A DNA stretch of 64,000 nt, from NCBI RefSeq assembly GCF_000833025.1, contig NZ_CP010817.1, positions 1,612,001-1,676,000 on the forward strand, in the 5' to 3' direction. Position 1 is the stretch's first letter. Each line of letters starts with the position of its first letter. The notes under the pieces are model-generated. The model saw only the letters and a program-made list of their open reading frames with translations. It made no database searches and was not told the DNA's origin. This DNA is from Myroides profundi. Its GTDB lineage: Bacteria > Bacteroidota > Bacteroidia > Flavobacteriales > Flavobacteriaceae. The position numbers and the translations under genes are program-made. This document shows positions 55,605 to 63,710 of the stretch, piece by piece.

Positions 55605-56672
55605 ATGATAGACTTTGCTTTTACATCAAAAGGATTTGAGATAAATGGGCAACTGTATAGCTTTCCGATAGCGAAAGAAGAAATGTTTAGGCTATTTGGA
55701 GAGCCAGAGGTATTCTCAGGAGAGCACAATGATGTTTATATTTGGCATACAGTAGGATTACGAGCTTTCGCTAAGGATAGAATAAATATTAATACCATAG
55801 AAGTAACCTATAGGGTAGAAGATTACAGTACAGCTGTGAAATCTGCATTTATAGGTCAATTAAAATTAAATGAGGAATCAGATGTAATGAAGTATTATAA
55901 CGAACATAAGCAAGAGCGTATAAAACTTTGGGATACAGATGATACTGGTGCTTTTAGATTTAATGATGTGACGGTGTGGTATAATATCAGAAGAGAAGAG
56001 TTGTACTCACTTTCTTTACAAGCCTATGAAGAAGCAAAGGAGGTAGAAGTAGCATTACTTCCTATTGATGAAAACTTTGAATATTTAGAGGCGGTATGGT
56101 ATGAATGGAAAAAAACAATAGAAAATAGAGTTGGTGCAGATAATAAATACTATAACCCTACTCATGGTATTACTCAAGAGCAGTTAGATACTGTTGTAGA
56201 GCAATTAGATGAAGTAGAATTGCCTGCTATTTTGGTTAATTTCTATAAGATAGCGAATGTGAAGTGGAATGCTGTTACTTCAGCTTTAAGTTTGCATGCC
56301 AATGGTTGGAATTACGATTTGTTGCCTTTTGAGAAGATAGCAGATGAATGGGAAGGTATCAATGAGTTGTTCGATGATGAGGAGGTAGATGAAGATACAA
56401 TAGCTGATTATGATACCCGACTTAAGTGTACAGGATATGCTAATCCTAAGTGGATTCCTTTTGCAGAAGGAAAGAATGGAGACTACCTATTGATAGATAC
56501 TGATCCAAGTGATACAGGGACGTATGGACAAATTATAGAATTACAAAATGAGTCTTGGAGTAGAACAGTAATTGCTTTCTGCCTAGAGGAATTGATTTAT
56601 AGAGAGATAGAATCTTTAGAAGGAGAAATAACAGAACATCAACAATTTATAATAGATAACGGAACATTCTAA
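55605..56672 (+). CDS. two-domain protein with C-terminal SUKH-like domain
   Basis: The N-terminal 150 residues (FTSKGFEINGQLYSFPIAKE, FGEPEVFSGEHNDVYIWHTV) form a domain I cannot name firmly. The C-terminal half (LPAILVNFYKIANVKWN, GDYLLIDTDPSDTGTYGQII) matches the SMI1/KNR4 (SUKH) fold. SUKH domains are typical immunity modules of contact-dependent toxins. It overlaps the next gene by one base (TAATG), so the two are translationally coupled. Confidence 0.75.
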   Translation: MIDFAFTSKGFEINGQLYSFPIAKEEMFRLFGEPEVFSGEHNDVYIWHTVGLRAFAKDRININTIEVTYRVEDYSTAVKSAFIGQLKLNEESDVMKYYNEHKQERIKLWDTDDTGAFRFNDVTVWYNIRREELYSLSLQAYEEAKEVEVALLPIDENFEYLEAVWYEWKKTIENRVGADNKYYNPTHGITQEQLDTVVEQLDEVELPAILVNFYKIANVKWNAVTSALSLHANGWNYDLLPFEKIADEWEGINELFDDEEVDEDTIADYDTRLKCTGYANPKWIPFAEGKNGDYLLIDTDPSDTGTYGQIIELQNESWSRTVIAFCLEELIYREIESLEGEITEHQQFIIDNGTF

Positions 56673-57172
56673 TGAAATATATATGTGCAGATTGTGGGCA
56701 AGAACACGAAGATTGGCCTGCATTAGTATTTAAAGCTCCTGATCCTTACTTAGCATTGTCTGAGGAAGAAAGAGAACACGCAGATTTAACCAGCGAAATA
56801 TGTAGTATAGATGAAGGAGATGAGACACATTGGTATCTGAGAGGGGTGTTGACTCAGTATGTCTATGATGCCTGCCAATACTTGGATTACGGGGTTTGGG
56901 TTAGTCTTAGTGAGGCGAGTATGAAGGACTATTATGAGCACTATGAGGATAAAGAGTACAAGACTACTTACTTTGGTTGGCTAGTGACTAATTTACCTAA
57001 TTACCCTCCTAATACTTCTTTTGCTTTACCTACCAATGTTGAGGTAGATAATAGTAAAGGGATTCCAACTATCTTACCTCATAAAAAAGGAGATTCAGTA
57101 TTTATAAAAGACTTTTATGATGGAATTTCGACAGAAGAAGCTTTGAAGAGAATCGAGGCTTTATTAAAATAG
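56672..57172 (+). CDS. DUF2199 protein
   Basis: The 166 residues match DUF2199: a CxxC start (YICADCGQEHEDWPALVF) and the typical YFGWLVTNLPNYP. DUF2199 occurs mostly beside SUKH and other toxin-immunity genes; it may be an immunity protein itself (inference). Coupled to the preceding SUKH-like gene. Confidence 0.85.
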   Translation: MKYICADCGQEHEDWPALVFKAPDPYLALSEEEREHADLTSEICSIDEGDETHWYLRGVLTQYVYDACQYLDYGVWVSLSEASMKDYYEHYEDKEYKTTYFGWLVTNLPNYPPNTSFALPTNVEVDNSKGIPTILPHKKGDSVFIKDFYDGISTEEALKRIEALLK

Positions 57173-57221
57173 AGATGGGATTTAAGTATGTCATAATTCA
57201 AGATTAGTTTTGCTGTATGAT

Positions 57222-57329
57222 GCTAGCAGATTCCTTGAGGTATTCTTGCACTATTCTTCGACAAAAAGGTGCTCTGGGCAAGGAAAGTCCTAGGAAAGTG
57301 CAAGCAATGTGCGCCAAAGTGCAAGGAAT
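57222..57329 (-). repeat. 11-bp-period array, dispersed family copy 2 (inverted)
   Basis: Read on the minus strand this element repeats the order of units of 45376-45496: a TGTCGAAGAA unit, a GTGCAAGAA unit, then CCTCAAGG-AATC--CTAG, and on the other side GCTTGCACTT. It has one AGGTGCAAGAA-type unit where copy 1 has two, so the copies differ by exactly one 11-bp step. On the plus strand the units start at 57231, 57242, 57253 and onwards. Confidence 0.8.
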
Positions 57330-57411
57330 ACAGCGATTAGACTTTGTACAAAAGGTATAAAGTACCTCTCAATAAGGCAAACTAGAATAAATCGGATAGA
57401 GATAGAAAAGA

Positions 57412-58668
57412 ATGAGTAGTAAAGGACAACAATTAGCAATAGATTATAAACAGACAGAATGGAAGACACCTGATGTTTATAATCAATTAAGAGGATTAAT
57501 GAAGGATGAAGCAGAAATATATGCTTTCTGCTTAGAGTTTCTGATGAATATAGAGAAGGATTCAACGCTTTTTCACAGTGCACTAAGTTATGTTAATGAG
57601 AAAGACTTTTGCCAATTAGTTAAAATAGCAATTGATATTTTAAAAGAAAAAGAGAGTGCCGTAGCAGAGAGTGTTATAGAGTATGCAGGTATTCAGTTAC
57701 CTCATATATTACATCCTTATCTAGATGATTTATTAGTCTTAAATCCTAATGGGGATAGCTATTTTGCAGATTATCATTGGAGAAATTGTACTTCTGCTCA
57801 ATTACAACCTTATTTAGCTCAATTCTTAGCATCGAATACAGATTTAGAAACTAAGATTAAGTTGTTTAATTGTTTAGTCGAATCTAGAGATATCACTACT
57901 ATAGAAAGCCTTATTCCACATGCGTTAGAATTAGAATTGAGCACTTATGTGAGTTCAGCAGATTATATCGATGGGTATTTAGAAGGTGTGGGATTGTGTA
58001 GAGAACATGGAAAGGTAAAAAGATACTGTTCAGATCAAACGTATCATATTTTATTTGAACCAAAGTATTTAAACAAGCCAAGTGCAGTACATTTAAACCG
58101 TACAGATCACCCAACGTGGAATGGTACACCATTAGCAAATAAGTATAAAGTAGGTGGGTATTTAGCGGAAGATGAGAATAACCCCTTTATGCATATAATT
58201 ACATTAAACCCTATTCCTGAAGGATTGCCAATAAGTTTATCTCAACTAGTGTTAGGATGTCATTTACGCGAATTAAATGAAAATGGTGTTGTCTTTTATC
58301 AACATGATGAACAAGGGATTCCTCATAAAATAGGAGAGCCAATGGTGATAGAATGGGTAGAAGAGCATGCTATGGTTCCTACAGAAGTAAGCATCGTATC
58401 TACGGATTCTCGCTGGTCGTTTCAGTCATGGGCAAGCGCTAATAGTAGAGAGAATTTGTTTAGAATAGGAGGAGAACCTTCTTGGGTACAGAGTGGAGAG
58501 GTTTTGACTTGTCCTATTAGCGGAGAGAAGATGCAGTTTATTATGCAGTTAGACTCAGAAGTTCCTGATGTAAAGGGAGGTGAAGTGTATTACGGTAGTG
58601 GTGGACTGTGTTATATCTTCTGGTGTGATAAGACTAGAGTAAGTGGATACATTATGCAACATACCTAA
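57412..58668 (+). CDS. protein with YwqG/DUF1963-like C-terminal domain
   Basis: The first 200 residues are helical (possible HEAT-like, LRGLMKDEAEIYAFCLEFLM, IKLFNCLVESRDITTIESLI). The C-terminal half (RIGGEPSWVQSGEVLTCPIS, FIMQLDSEVPDVKGGEVYY, GLCYIFWCDKTRVSGYIMQ) resembles DUF1963/YwqG proteins, which occur in toxin-immunity neighbourhoods. Identification is by motif pattern only. Monocistronic behind the dispersed repeat copy 2. Confidence 0.65.
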   Translation: MSSKGQQLAIDYKQTEWKTPDVYNQLRGLMKDEAEIYAFCLEFLMNIEKDSTLFHSALSYVNEKDFCQLVKIAIDILKEKESAVAESVIEYAGIQLPHILHPYLDDLLVLNPNGDSYFADYHWRNCTSAQLQPYLAQFLASNTDLETKIKLFNCLVESRDITTIESLIPHALELELSTYVSSADYIDGYLEGVGLCREHGKVKRYCSDQTYHILFEPKYLNKPSAVHLNRTDHPTWNGTPLANKYKVGGYLAEDENNPFMHIITLNPIPEGLPISLSQLVLGCHLRELNENGVVFYQHDEQGIPHKIGEPMVIEWVEEHAMVPTEVSIVSTDSRWSFQSWASANSRENLFRIGGEPSWVQSGEVLTCPISGEKMQFIMQLDSEVPDVKGGEVYYGSGGLCYIFWCDKTRVSGYIMQHT

Positions 58669-58778
58669 ATATCAGTAACTCATATTGACGTTTCAGAAGC
58701 TAATTTGTATGTTTTGATTAATTATTATCCTTGTTATGTGTTTTTTATAGGTAATCTTGTGTATATATTTAAAAATAC

Positions 58779-59840
58779 ATGACATTATTATTAGTTTATT
58801 TGTTTCTGGCTTTGGCCGTATCTTTTATCTGTTCTATTGCAGAAGCAAGCTTACTTTCTTTATCCCCTTCTTTTTTAAAGTCAAAGGCAGAAGCTGGAGA
58901 TAAGAAAGCCTTAAAAATGATAAACCTAAAAGAGGATATTGATAGACCTTTATCGGCTATTTTGTCTCTTAATACAGTTGCTCATACAGTAGGAGCTGCA
59001 GGAGTAGGGGCACAAGCAACGGTGGTTTTTGGAGAGGCATATTTCGGATTGGTATCAGCTGTATTGACTTTATTAATCTTAGTCTTAACAGAGATTATAC
59101 CGAAGACTTTAGGAGCGAATTATGCTAAGGATATTTATGGTTCTATGGCAAGTGTTATTTCTGCTATGGTTGTTGTAAGTTATCCATTAGTGGTTATGTC
59201 ATCTTTCTTGACAAAGAGGTTGAGCAAGAAGAATGCAGAGTCTTCTACCAGTAGAGAAGAGATTGCAACTCTAGCAAGTATTGGAGAGCAAGAAGGTATC
59301 TTAGGTGTTAAAGAGAACAAGATTATTCAAAATGTATTCAAGTTAAATGAAGTACGTATAGACGAAGTTCACACGCCACGTATTATGTTGGTTAGTGCAG
59401 ATGAAGAAATGACTTTAAGAGAGTTCCTGAAGAATAAAGAATTTCTACATTTCTCTAGAATCCCTGTGTATAGTGATACGAAAGACAATATTACAGGTTA
59501 TGTGCTAAGAGAAGTTGCGTTCGAGTATTTAGCAGAAGATAGATTTGATATTCAATTAAAGGATATAAAGAGAGATATTCTATTTGTGTCTGAAAAATTG
59601 AATGTAATTACAACTTGGAATAAGATGAAGGAGAAGCATGAGCATATCGCTATTGTAGTGAATGAGTATGGTGAAGTAGATGGTCTAGTCACTATGGAAG
59701 ATATTATCGAGACTCTACTTGGCTTTGAGATTATTGATGAGAAAGATAAGATTGTTGACTTAAGACAATATGCAGAAGAAAGATGGCAAAATAGACAAAA
59801 GAAATATGCTTATTTGGCTGATGAAGACGGTATAAAATAA
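58779..59840 (+). CDS. CNNM/CorC-type transporter-like protein (DUF21 and CBS pair)
   Basis: Four hydrophobic segments in the N-terminal DUF21 domain (LLLVYLFLALAVSFICSIAE, LVLTEIIPKTLGANYAKDIY) precede a cytosolic CBS pair (VHTPRIMLVSADEEMTLREF, AIVVNEYGEVDGLVTMEDII). Family members are linked to magnesium or cobalt efflux. The usual C-terminal CorC_HlyC domain is absent, so this is the short form (353 aa). Followed by a long-stem terminator. Confidence 0.9.
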   Translation: MTLLLVYLFLALAVSFICSIAEASLLSLSPSFLKSKAEAGDKKALKMINLKEDIDRPLSAILSLNTVAHTVGAAGVGAQATVVFGEAYFGLVSAVLTLLILVLTEIIPKTLGANYAKDIYGSMASVISAMVVVSYPLVVMSSFLTKRLSKKNAESSTSREEIATLASIGEQEGILGVKENKIIQNVFKLNEVRIDEVHTPRIMLVSADEEMTLREFLKNKEFLHFSRIPVYSDTKDNITGYVLREVAFEYLAEDRFDIQLKDIKRDILFVSEKLNVITTWNKMKEKHEHIAIVVNEYGEVDGLVTMEDIIETLLGFEIIDEKDKIVDLRQYAEERWQNRQKKYAYLADEDGIK

Positions 59841-59854
59841 GTTTACAGAGTTTA

Positions 59855-59903
59855 AAAAACAAAGAACTCCATCGCTTTTAGTGATGGAGTTCTTTGTTTT
59901 TTG
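59855..59903 (+). terminator. terminator after the CNNM-like gene
   Basis: A stem of about 19 bp (AAACAAAGAACTCCATC and its complement) with short loop and T tail. Confidence 0.92.
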
Positions 59904-60026
59904 CGTAAATAGGAGTGTTTTAAAAAATATTTTTAATGTTGCTTATCCCTTGTATTTGTTGGGATTAAGAGTGCTTTAATAAAGGCGTTTGAAATAAATA
60001 TTTGAATTTCTTTAACTTTTTATTGG

Positions 60027-60055
60027 TTTGTTTCAAAATGGTTTTGGTATCTTAG
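60027..60055 (+). promoter_or_regulatory. threonine operon promoter candidate
   Basis: TTTG at 60027-60030, a 17-nt spacer, and TATCTTAG (one mismatch to TAnnTTTG) at 60048-60055. Its start would lie just before the leader peptide ATG, giving a nearly leaderless first ORF. Confidence 0.5.
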
Positions 60056-60063
60056 CCATATCA

Positions 60064-60210
60064 ATGAACGCGAATTTTAGAACATATAATCCTGTTTTAA
60101 ACACTACTATCTTAAGTGGTGCAACTTCTCGTGTTTCTAACGTTACTACTTCGACAGTAACTACTATTACGTTGACATCTTCGTCATCGTCATCTATTTC
60201 AACCCTGTAA
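60064..60210 (+). CDS. threonine operon leader peptide
   Basis: A 48-residue ORF just upstream of thrA that contains 12 Thr, 11 Ser and 3 Ile (NTTILSGATS, VTTSTVTTITLTSSSSSSIS). The pile-up of threonine and isoleucine codons is the hallmark of an attenuator peptide of a thr operon, where scarcity of charged Thr/Ile-tRNA stalls the ribosome. Not similar in sequence to E. coli ThrL. The region behind it holds CCAAAGC (60280) and GCTTTGG (60309), which can pair just upstream of the thrA start. Confidence 0.75.
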   Translation: MNANFRTYNPVLNTTILSGATSRVSNVTTSTVTTITLTSSSSSSISTL

Positions 60211-60279
60211 AGGGGGAATTTATTACATATAACCATCGTCTGTGGTCGTTTATTTATTAACGGCTGTATTTTATATTAT

Positions 60280-60315
60280 CCAAAGCGATTAATATCAATT
60301 AGTTACTTGCTTTGG
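60280..60315 (+). promoter_or_regulatory. leader-region hairpin before thrA
   Basis: The 7-bp arms CCAAAGC and GCTTTGG enclose 22 nt and end 25 nt before the thrA ATG. No run of T follows, so it could affect ribosome access and not simply act as a terminator. Its role in attenuation is an inference. Confidence 0.4.
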
Positions 60316-60330
60316 GAGAAAACCAAATCA

Positions 60331-60378
60331 ATGAAATTTTATGAAAGTAATAAAGTTTGGCGGGTCATCAGTGGCTAA
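60331..60378 (+). CDS. 15-codon upstream ORF overlapping the thrA start
   Basis: An ATG at 60331 opens a 15-residue frame (MKFYESNKVWRVISG) that overlaps the thrA start in another phase and stops at 60376-60378. If translated it would compete with thrA initiation; it may equally be chance. Confidence 0.25.
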   Translation: MKFYESNKVWRVISG

Positions 60379-62788
60379 TGCCGTGAATATAAAGAGATGT
60401 ATAGATATCATCAATAAGATAGAAGAGCCTGTTATAGTAGTAGTATCTGCGCTGAGTGGAGTGACTGATCTACTACAGCTGGCGGCAGTACAAGCGGCAG
60501 CACATAATGAAGAATATATAGATCAATTTAAAGATATTAGTCATCGTCATTTAGAAGTTGTCAGAGCATTAATACCTGTGAATGATCAGGCTGGGATATT
60601 GAGCAGTGTGATTAGAGAACTGAATGAATTGGAAGTATTGTTACAAGGATGTTTCTTATTAAGAGAGTTATCTCCTCGCATTAAGGATTTGATTATGTCT
60701 TATGGTGAACGCCTTTCTTCTTATGTTATCGCTGAGGTTATGAAGGCACAGGGACAAGATTGCCGTCATGGATATAGTGGAGATTTTATCAAGACAAATG
60801 ACAAGTTTGGTAAAGCTGCTGTAAACTTTGAAGTAACTGATCAGTTGATCGTTGATTACTTTGAGAAACATAAATGTGCAGTAACTATCGTACCAGGATT
60901 TATAGCAGAGTCAGAAGCAAATGAAGTGACAACATTAGGACGTGGAGGATCTGACTATACTGCGGCTATTATCGCAGCTGCTCTTAATTTAAAAGAACTA
61001 GAGATCTGGACTGATGTAAGTGGTATATATACAGCTAACCCAAGAGTGGTAAAACAAGCAAAAATAGTAAAACACATCAACTTCCAAGAAGCGATGGAGC
61101 TTTCTCACTTTGGAGCGAAAGTATTGTATCCATCTGCTTTGGCGCCTATTTTACCTAAAGGAATCTCATTGATTGTCAAAAATACTTTTGAGCCAGAAGC
61201 AGAGGGAAGTTTAGTCAGTGCTGTAGGAAGTACAGACCCTAATCCTGTAAGAGGAATTACAAATATTGACAATCTAGCATTGCTGACATTAGAAGGCCCT
61301 GGGATGGTAGGTGTAGCAGGTATTTCTAAACGACTGTTTGAAGTATTGTCTTTAGAGGATATCAATGTGATATTTATTACTCAAGCTTCTTCAGAGCACT
61401 CTATCTGTTTCGCAATTATTGCTCCAGACGCAGAAAGAGCAGAACAAGTGATTAATAGTGCTTTTGAGTTTGAAATACAAAACAAAAAAGTAAAACCAGT
61501 TCGCGTAGAATTAGGGATGTCTATTATCGCAGCTGTAGGAGATTATATCAAAGGGCATCAAGGAGTCAGTGGTAAAATGTTTAGTGCGTTAGGCCGTAAC
61601 AATATTAATATCTGTGCTATCGCTCAGGGTGCATCAGAGCGTAATATTTCTGCTGTTATTCTAGAAAAGGATGTTAAGAAAGCATTGAATGTACTACATG
61701 AAGCCTTCTTTGAAGAGGTGGTGGTTCAGTTGAACTTATTTGTTATGGGAATAGGAAATGTAGGAGGGAAGTTCCTAGAGCAAATCGTGCAACAACACAA
61801 TTATTTAAGAGAGCATTTGAAAGTAAATGTTAGAGTGGTAGGGATAGCTAATTCTAAATTGATGTGTTTTAATGTAGAAGGATTTGATTTGGCTGAGGTA
61901 AAAGATTTGTCTAATTGTGGAGTACCTATGACTCAAAAAGGGTTCTTAGATAAGATCAAAGAACTAAATTTGCGCAATAGTATTTTCGTAGACAATACAG
62001 CTACTGCTGATGTAGCTATGACTTATGCTTCATATTTAAAGAATAGTATTGCTGTAGTGACTTGTAATAAGATAGCTTGTTCTTCTACAATGGAATATTA
62101 TAAAGAGTTAAAAGGCCTATCTAAGAAGTACAATGCTCCTTTCTTATACGAAACAAACGTAGGTGCAGGTCTGCCTATTATTGATACAATTAAGAACCTT
62201 GTTGCCTCAGGAGATCAAGTAAAAGAGATACAAGCAGTATTAAGTGGTAGTTTGAACTTTATTTTTAATCAATATAATGGAGATAAACCTTTTGCAGAGA
62301 TAGTAGCTCTAGCTAAGAAAGAAGGGTATACAGAGCCTCATCCATTGATAGATCTGAGTGGTGTAGATGTGAAGAGAAAACTGATGATTCTGATGAGAGA
62401 GTGCAATTATTGGGTAGAAGAAGAAGAGGTAGAGGTGGATAGTTTCTTACCAATGTCTTGTATGGAGGCAGAGGATGCAGATGCGTTTATCACAGCTTTA
62501 GCTAAGGAAGAAGCTCACTTTAAGACGCTATATGAAGGAGCAAAAGCTAAAGGAGCTTGTCTAAAAGTAGTGGCAACGCTTAAAGACGGTAAGGCTAGTG
62601 TAGGTCTGCAAGAGATAATGTCTAATCACCCATTCTATCACTTAGAAGGGAAAGATAATATCGTAATGTTCTATACAAATCGCTATCAAGAACAACCGTT
62701 ATTAATAAAAGGAGCGGGTGCAGGAGCAGAAGTGACAGCATCAGGAATATTTGCAGATGTAATAAGAATAGGAAGTAAATTGTTATAA
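60341..62788 (+). CDS. thrA: bifunctional aspartate kinase/homoserine dehydrogenase
   Basis: Catalyses the first and third steps from aspartate to threonine. The N-terminal kinase (KFGGSSVAN start, then FGGSDYTAAIIAAALN-type TLGRGGSDYTAAI) is followed by two ACT-type regulatory domains (LTLEGPGMVGVAGISKRLFE, AAVGDYIKGHQGVSGKMFSA) and a C-terminal dehydrogenase with NAD(P) loop FVMGIGNVGGKFLEQI. Length 815 matches ThrA. It begins the thrABC operon; thrB follows after 1 nt. Threonine feedback through the ACT domains is expected from the family. Confidence 0.97.
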   Translation: MKVIKFGGSSVANAVNIKRCIDIINKIEEPVIVVVSALSGVTDLLQLAAVQAAAHNEEYIDQFKDISHRHLEVVRALIPVNDQAGILSSVIRELNELEVLLQGCFLLRELSPRIKDLIMSYGERLSSYVIAEVMKAQGQDCRHGYSGDFIKTNDKFGKAAVNFEVTDQLIVDYFEKHKCAVTIVPGFIAESEANEVTTLGRGGSDYTAAIIAAALNLKELEIWTDVSGIYTANPRVVKQAKIVKHINFQEAMELSHFGAKVLYPSALAPILPKGISLIVKNTFEPEAEGSLVSAVGSTDPNPVRGITNIDNLALLTLEGPGMVGVAGISKRLFEVLSLEDINVIFITQASSEHSICFAIIAPDAERAEQVINSAFEFEIQNKKVKPVRVELGMSIIAAVGDYIKGHQGVSGKMFSALGRNNINICAIAQGASERNISAVILEKDVKKALNVLHEAFFEEVVVQLNLFVMGIGNVGGKFLEQIVQQHNYLREHLKVNVRVVGIANSKLMCFNVEGFDLAEVKDLSNCGVPMTQKGFLDKIKELNLRNSIFVDNTATADVAMTYASYLKNSIAVVTCNKIACSSTMEYYKELKGLSKKYNAPFLYETNVGAGLPIIDTIKNLVASGDQVKEIQAVLSGSLNFIFNQYNGDKPFAEIVALAKKEGYTEPHPLIDLSGVDVKRKLMILMRECNYWVEEEEVEVDSFLPMSCMEAEDADAFITALAKEEAHFKTLYEGAKAKGACLKVVATLKDGKASVGLQEIMSNHPFYHLEGKDNIVMFYTNRYQEQPLLIKGAGAGAEVTASGIFADVIRIGSKLL

Positions 62789-62789
62789 A

Positions 62790-63710
62790 ATGAAAGAAAT
62801 AAAGATATTTTGCCCAGCTACAATAGCAAACCTATCATGTGGTTTTGATGTTTTAGGGGTGTGTTTAGACAATGTAGGTGATGAAATGATTATCACTAGG
62901 ACAGTAGAAAAAGGTGTACGTATCAAAGAAATTATTGGAGCTGATCTACCACTCGAAGTAGAGAAGAATGTGGCAGGTGTTGCCGCTTTAGCTTTAATAG
63001 AAAAACTACAACCTGATTTTGGTTTTGAGATTGTGATTCACAAGAATATCAAGGCAGGTAGTGGTATAGGGAGTAGTGCTGCAAGTTCGGCAGGTGCTGT
63101 TTATGGTGTCAATGCGTTATGTGGCTATCCATTATCTAATAAAGAATTGATTTATTATGCAATGCAAGGAGAAGCTTTAGCGAGTGGGGCACCTCATGCG
63201 GATAATGTAGCTCCAGCGTTATTAGGAGGGTTTGCATTTATTCATAGTTATGAACCGCTTAATATAGTTCATATAGATTCTCCAAAAGAGCTATACGCTA
63301 CTGTTATTCACCCTCAGATAGAATTGAAAACAAAGGATGCTCGTTCGGTTTTAAAGCAAACAGTTACTTTAAAACAAGCGATTAAACAATGTGGTAATCT
63401 AGGTGGATTGATTTGTGGGCTTTATACTTCAGATTACGATTTGATTGGTAATTCATTACACGATGAATTTGTAGAGCCTAAACGTTCACTATTGATCCCT
63501 AACTATGCAGAGTTAAAACAAGCAGCTTGTGAGCATGGAGCATTAGGAGGAGGAATATCAGGAGCAGGGCCTTCTGTGTTTGCATTGAGCAAAGGCAAGG
63601 AGAATGCAGAGCGCGTAGCAGAAGCAATGCGTCAAGTAGTAAAGGATGCAGGGTATGAGTTTGATATTCATGTATCGCCTATTAATTCACAAGGTATAAA
63701 AGTATTGTAA
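62790..63710 (+). CDS. thrB: homoserine kinase
   Basis: Phosphorylates homoserine with ATP. A GHMP kinase of 306 residues: CPATIANLSCGFDVLG at the N terminus, the ATP loop KAGSGIGSSAASSAGAVYG near residue 89, and GGGISGAGPSVFALS near the C terminus. It starts 1 nt after thrA and its stop overlaps the thrC start (TAATG), so the operon is tightly coupled. Confidence 0.96.
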   Translation: MKEIKIFCPATIANLSCGFDVLGVCLDNVGDEMIITRTVEKGVRIKEIIGADLPLEVEKNVAGVAALALIEKLQPDFGFEIVIHKNIKAGSGIGSSAASSAGAVYGVNALCGYPLSNKELIYYAMQGEALASGAPHADNVAPALLGGFAFIHSYEPLNIVHIDSPKELYATVIHPQIELKTKDARSVLKQTVTLKQAIKQCGNLGGLICGLYTSDYDLIGNSLHDEFVEPKRSLLIPNYAELKQAACEHGALGGGISGAGPSVFALSKGKENAERVAEAMRQVVKDAGYEFDIHVSPINSQGIKVL

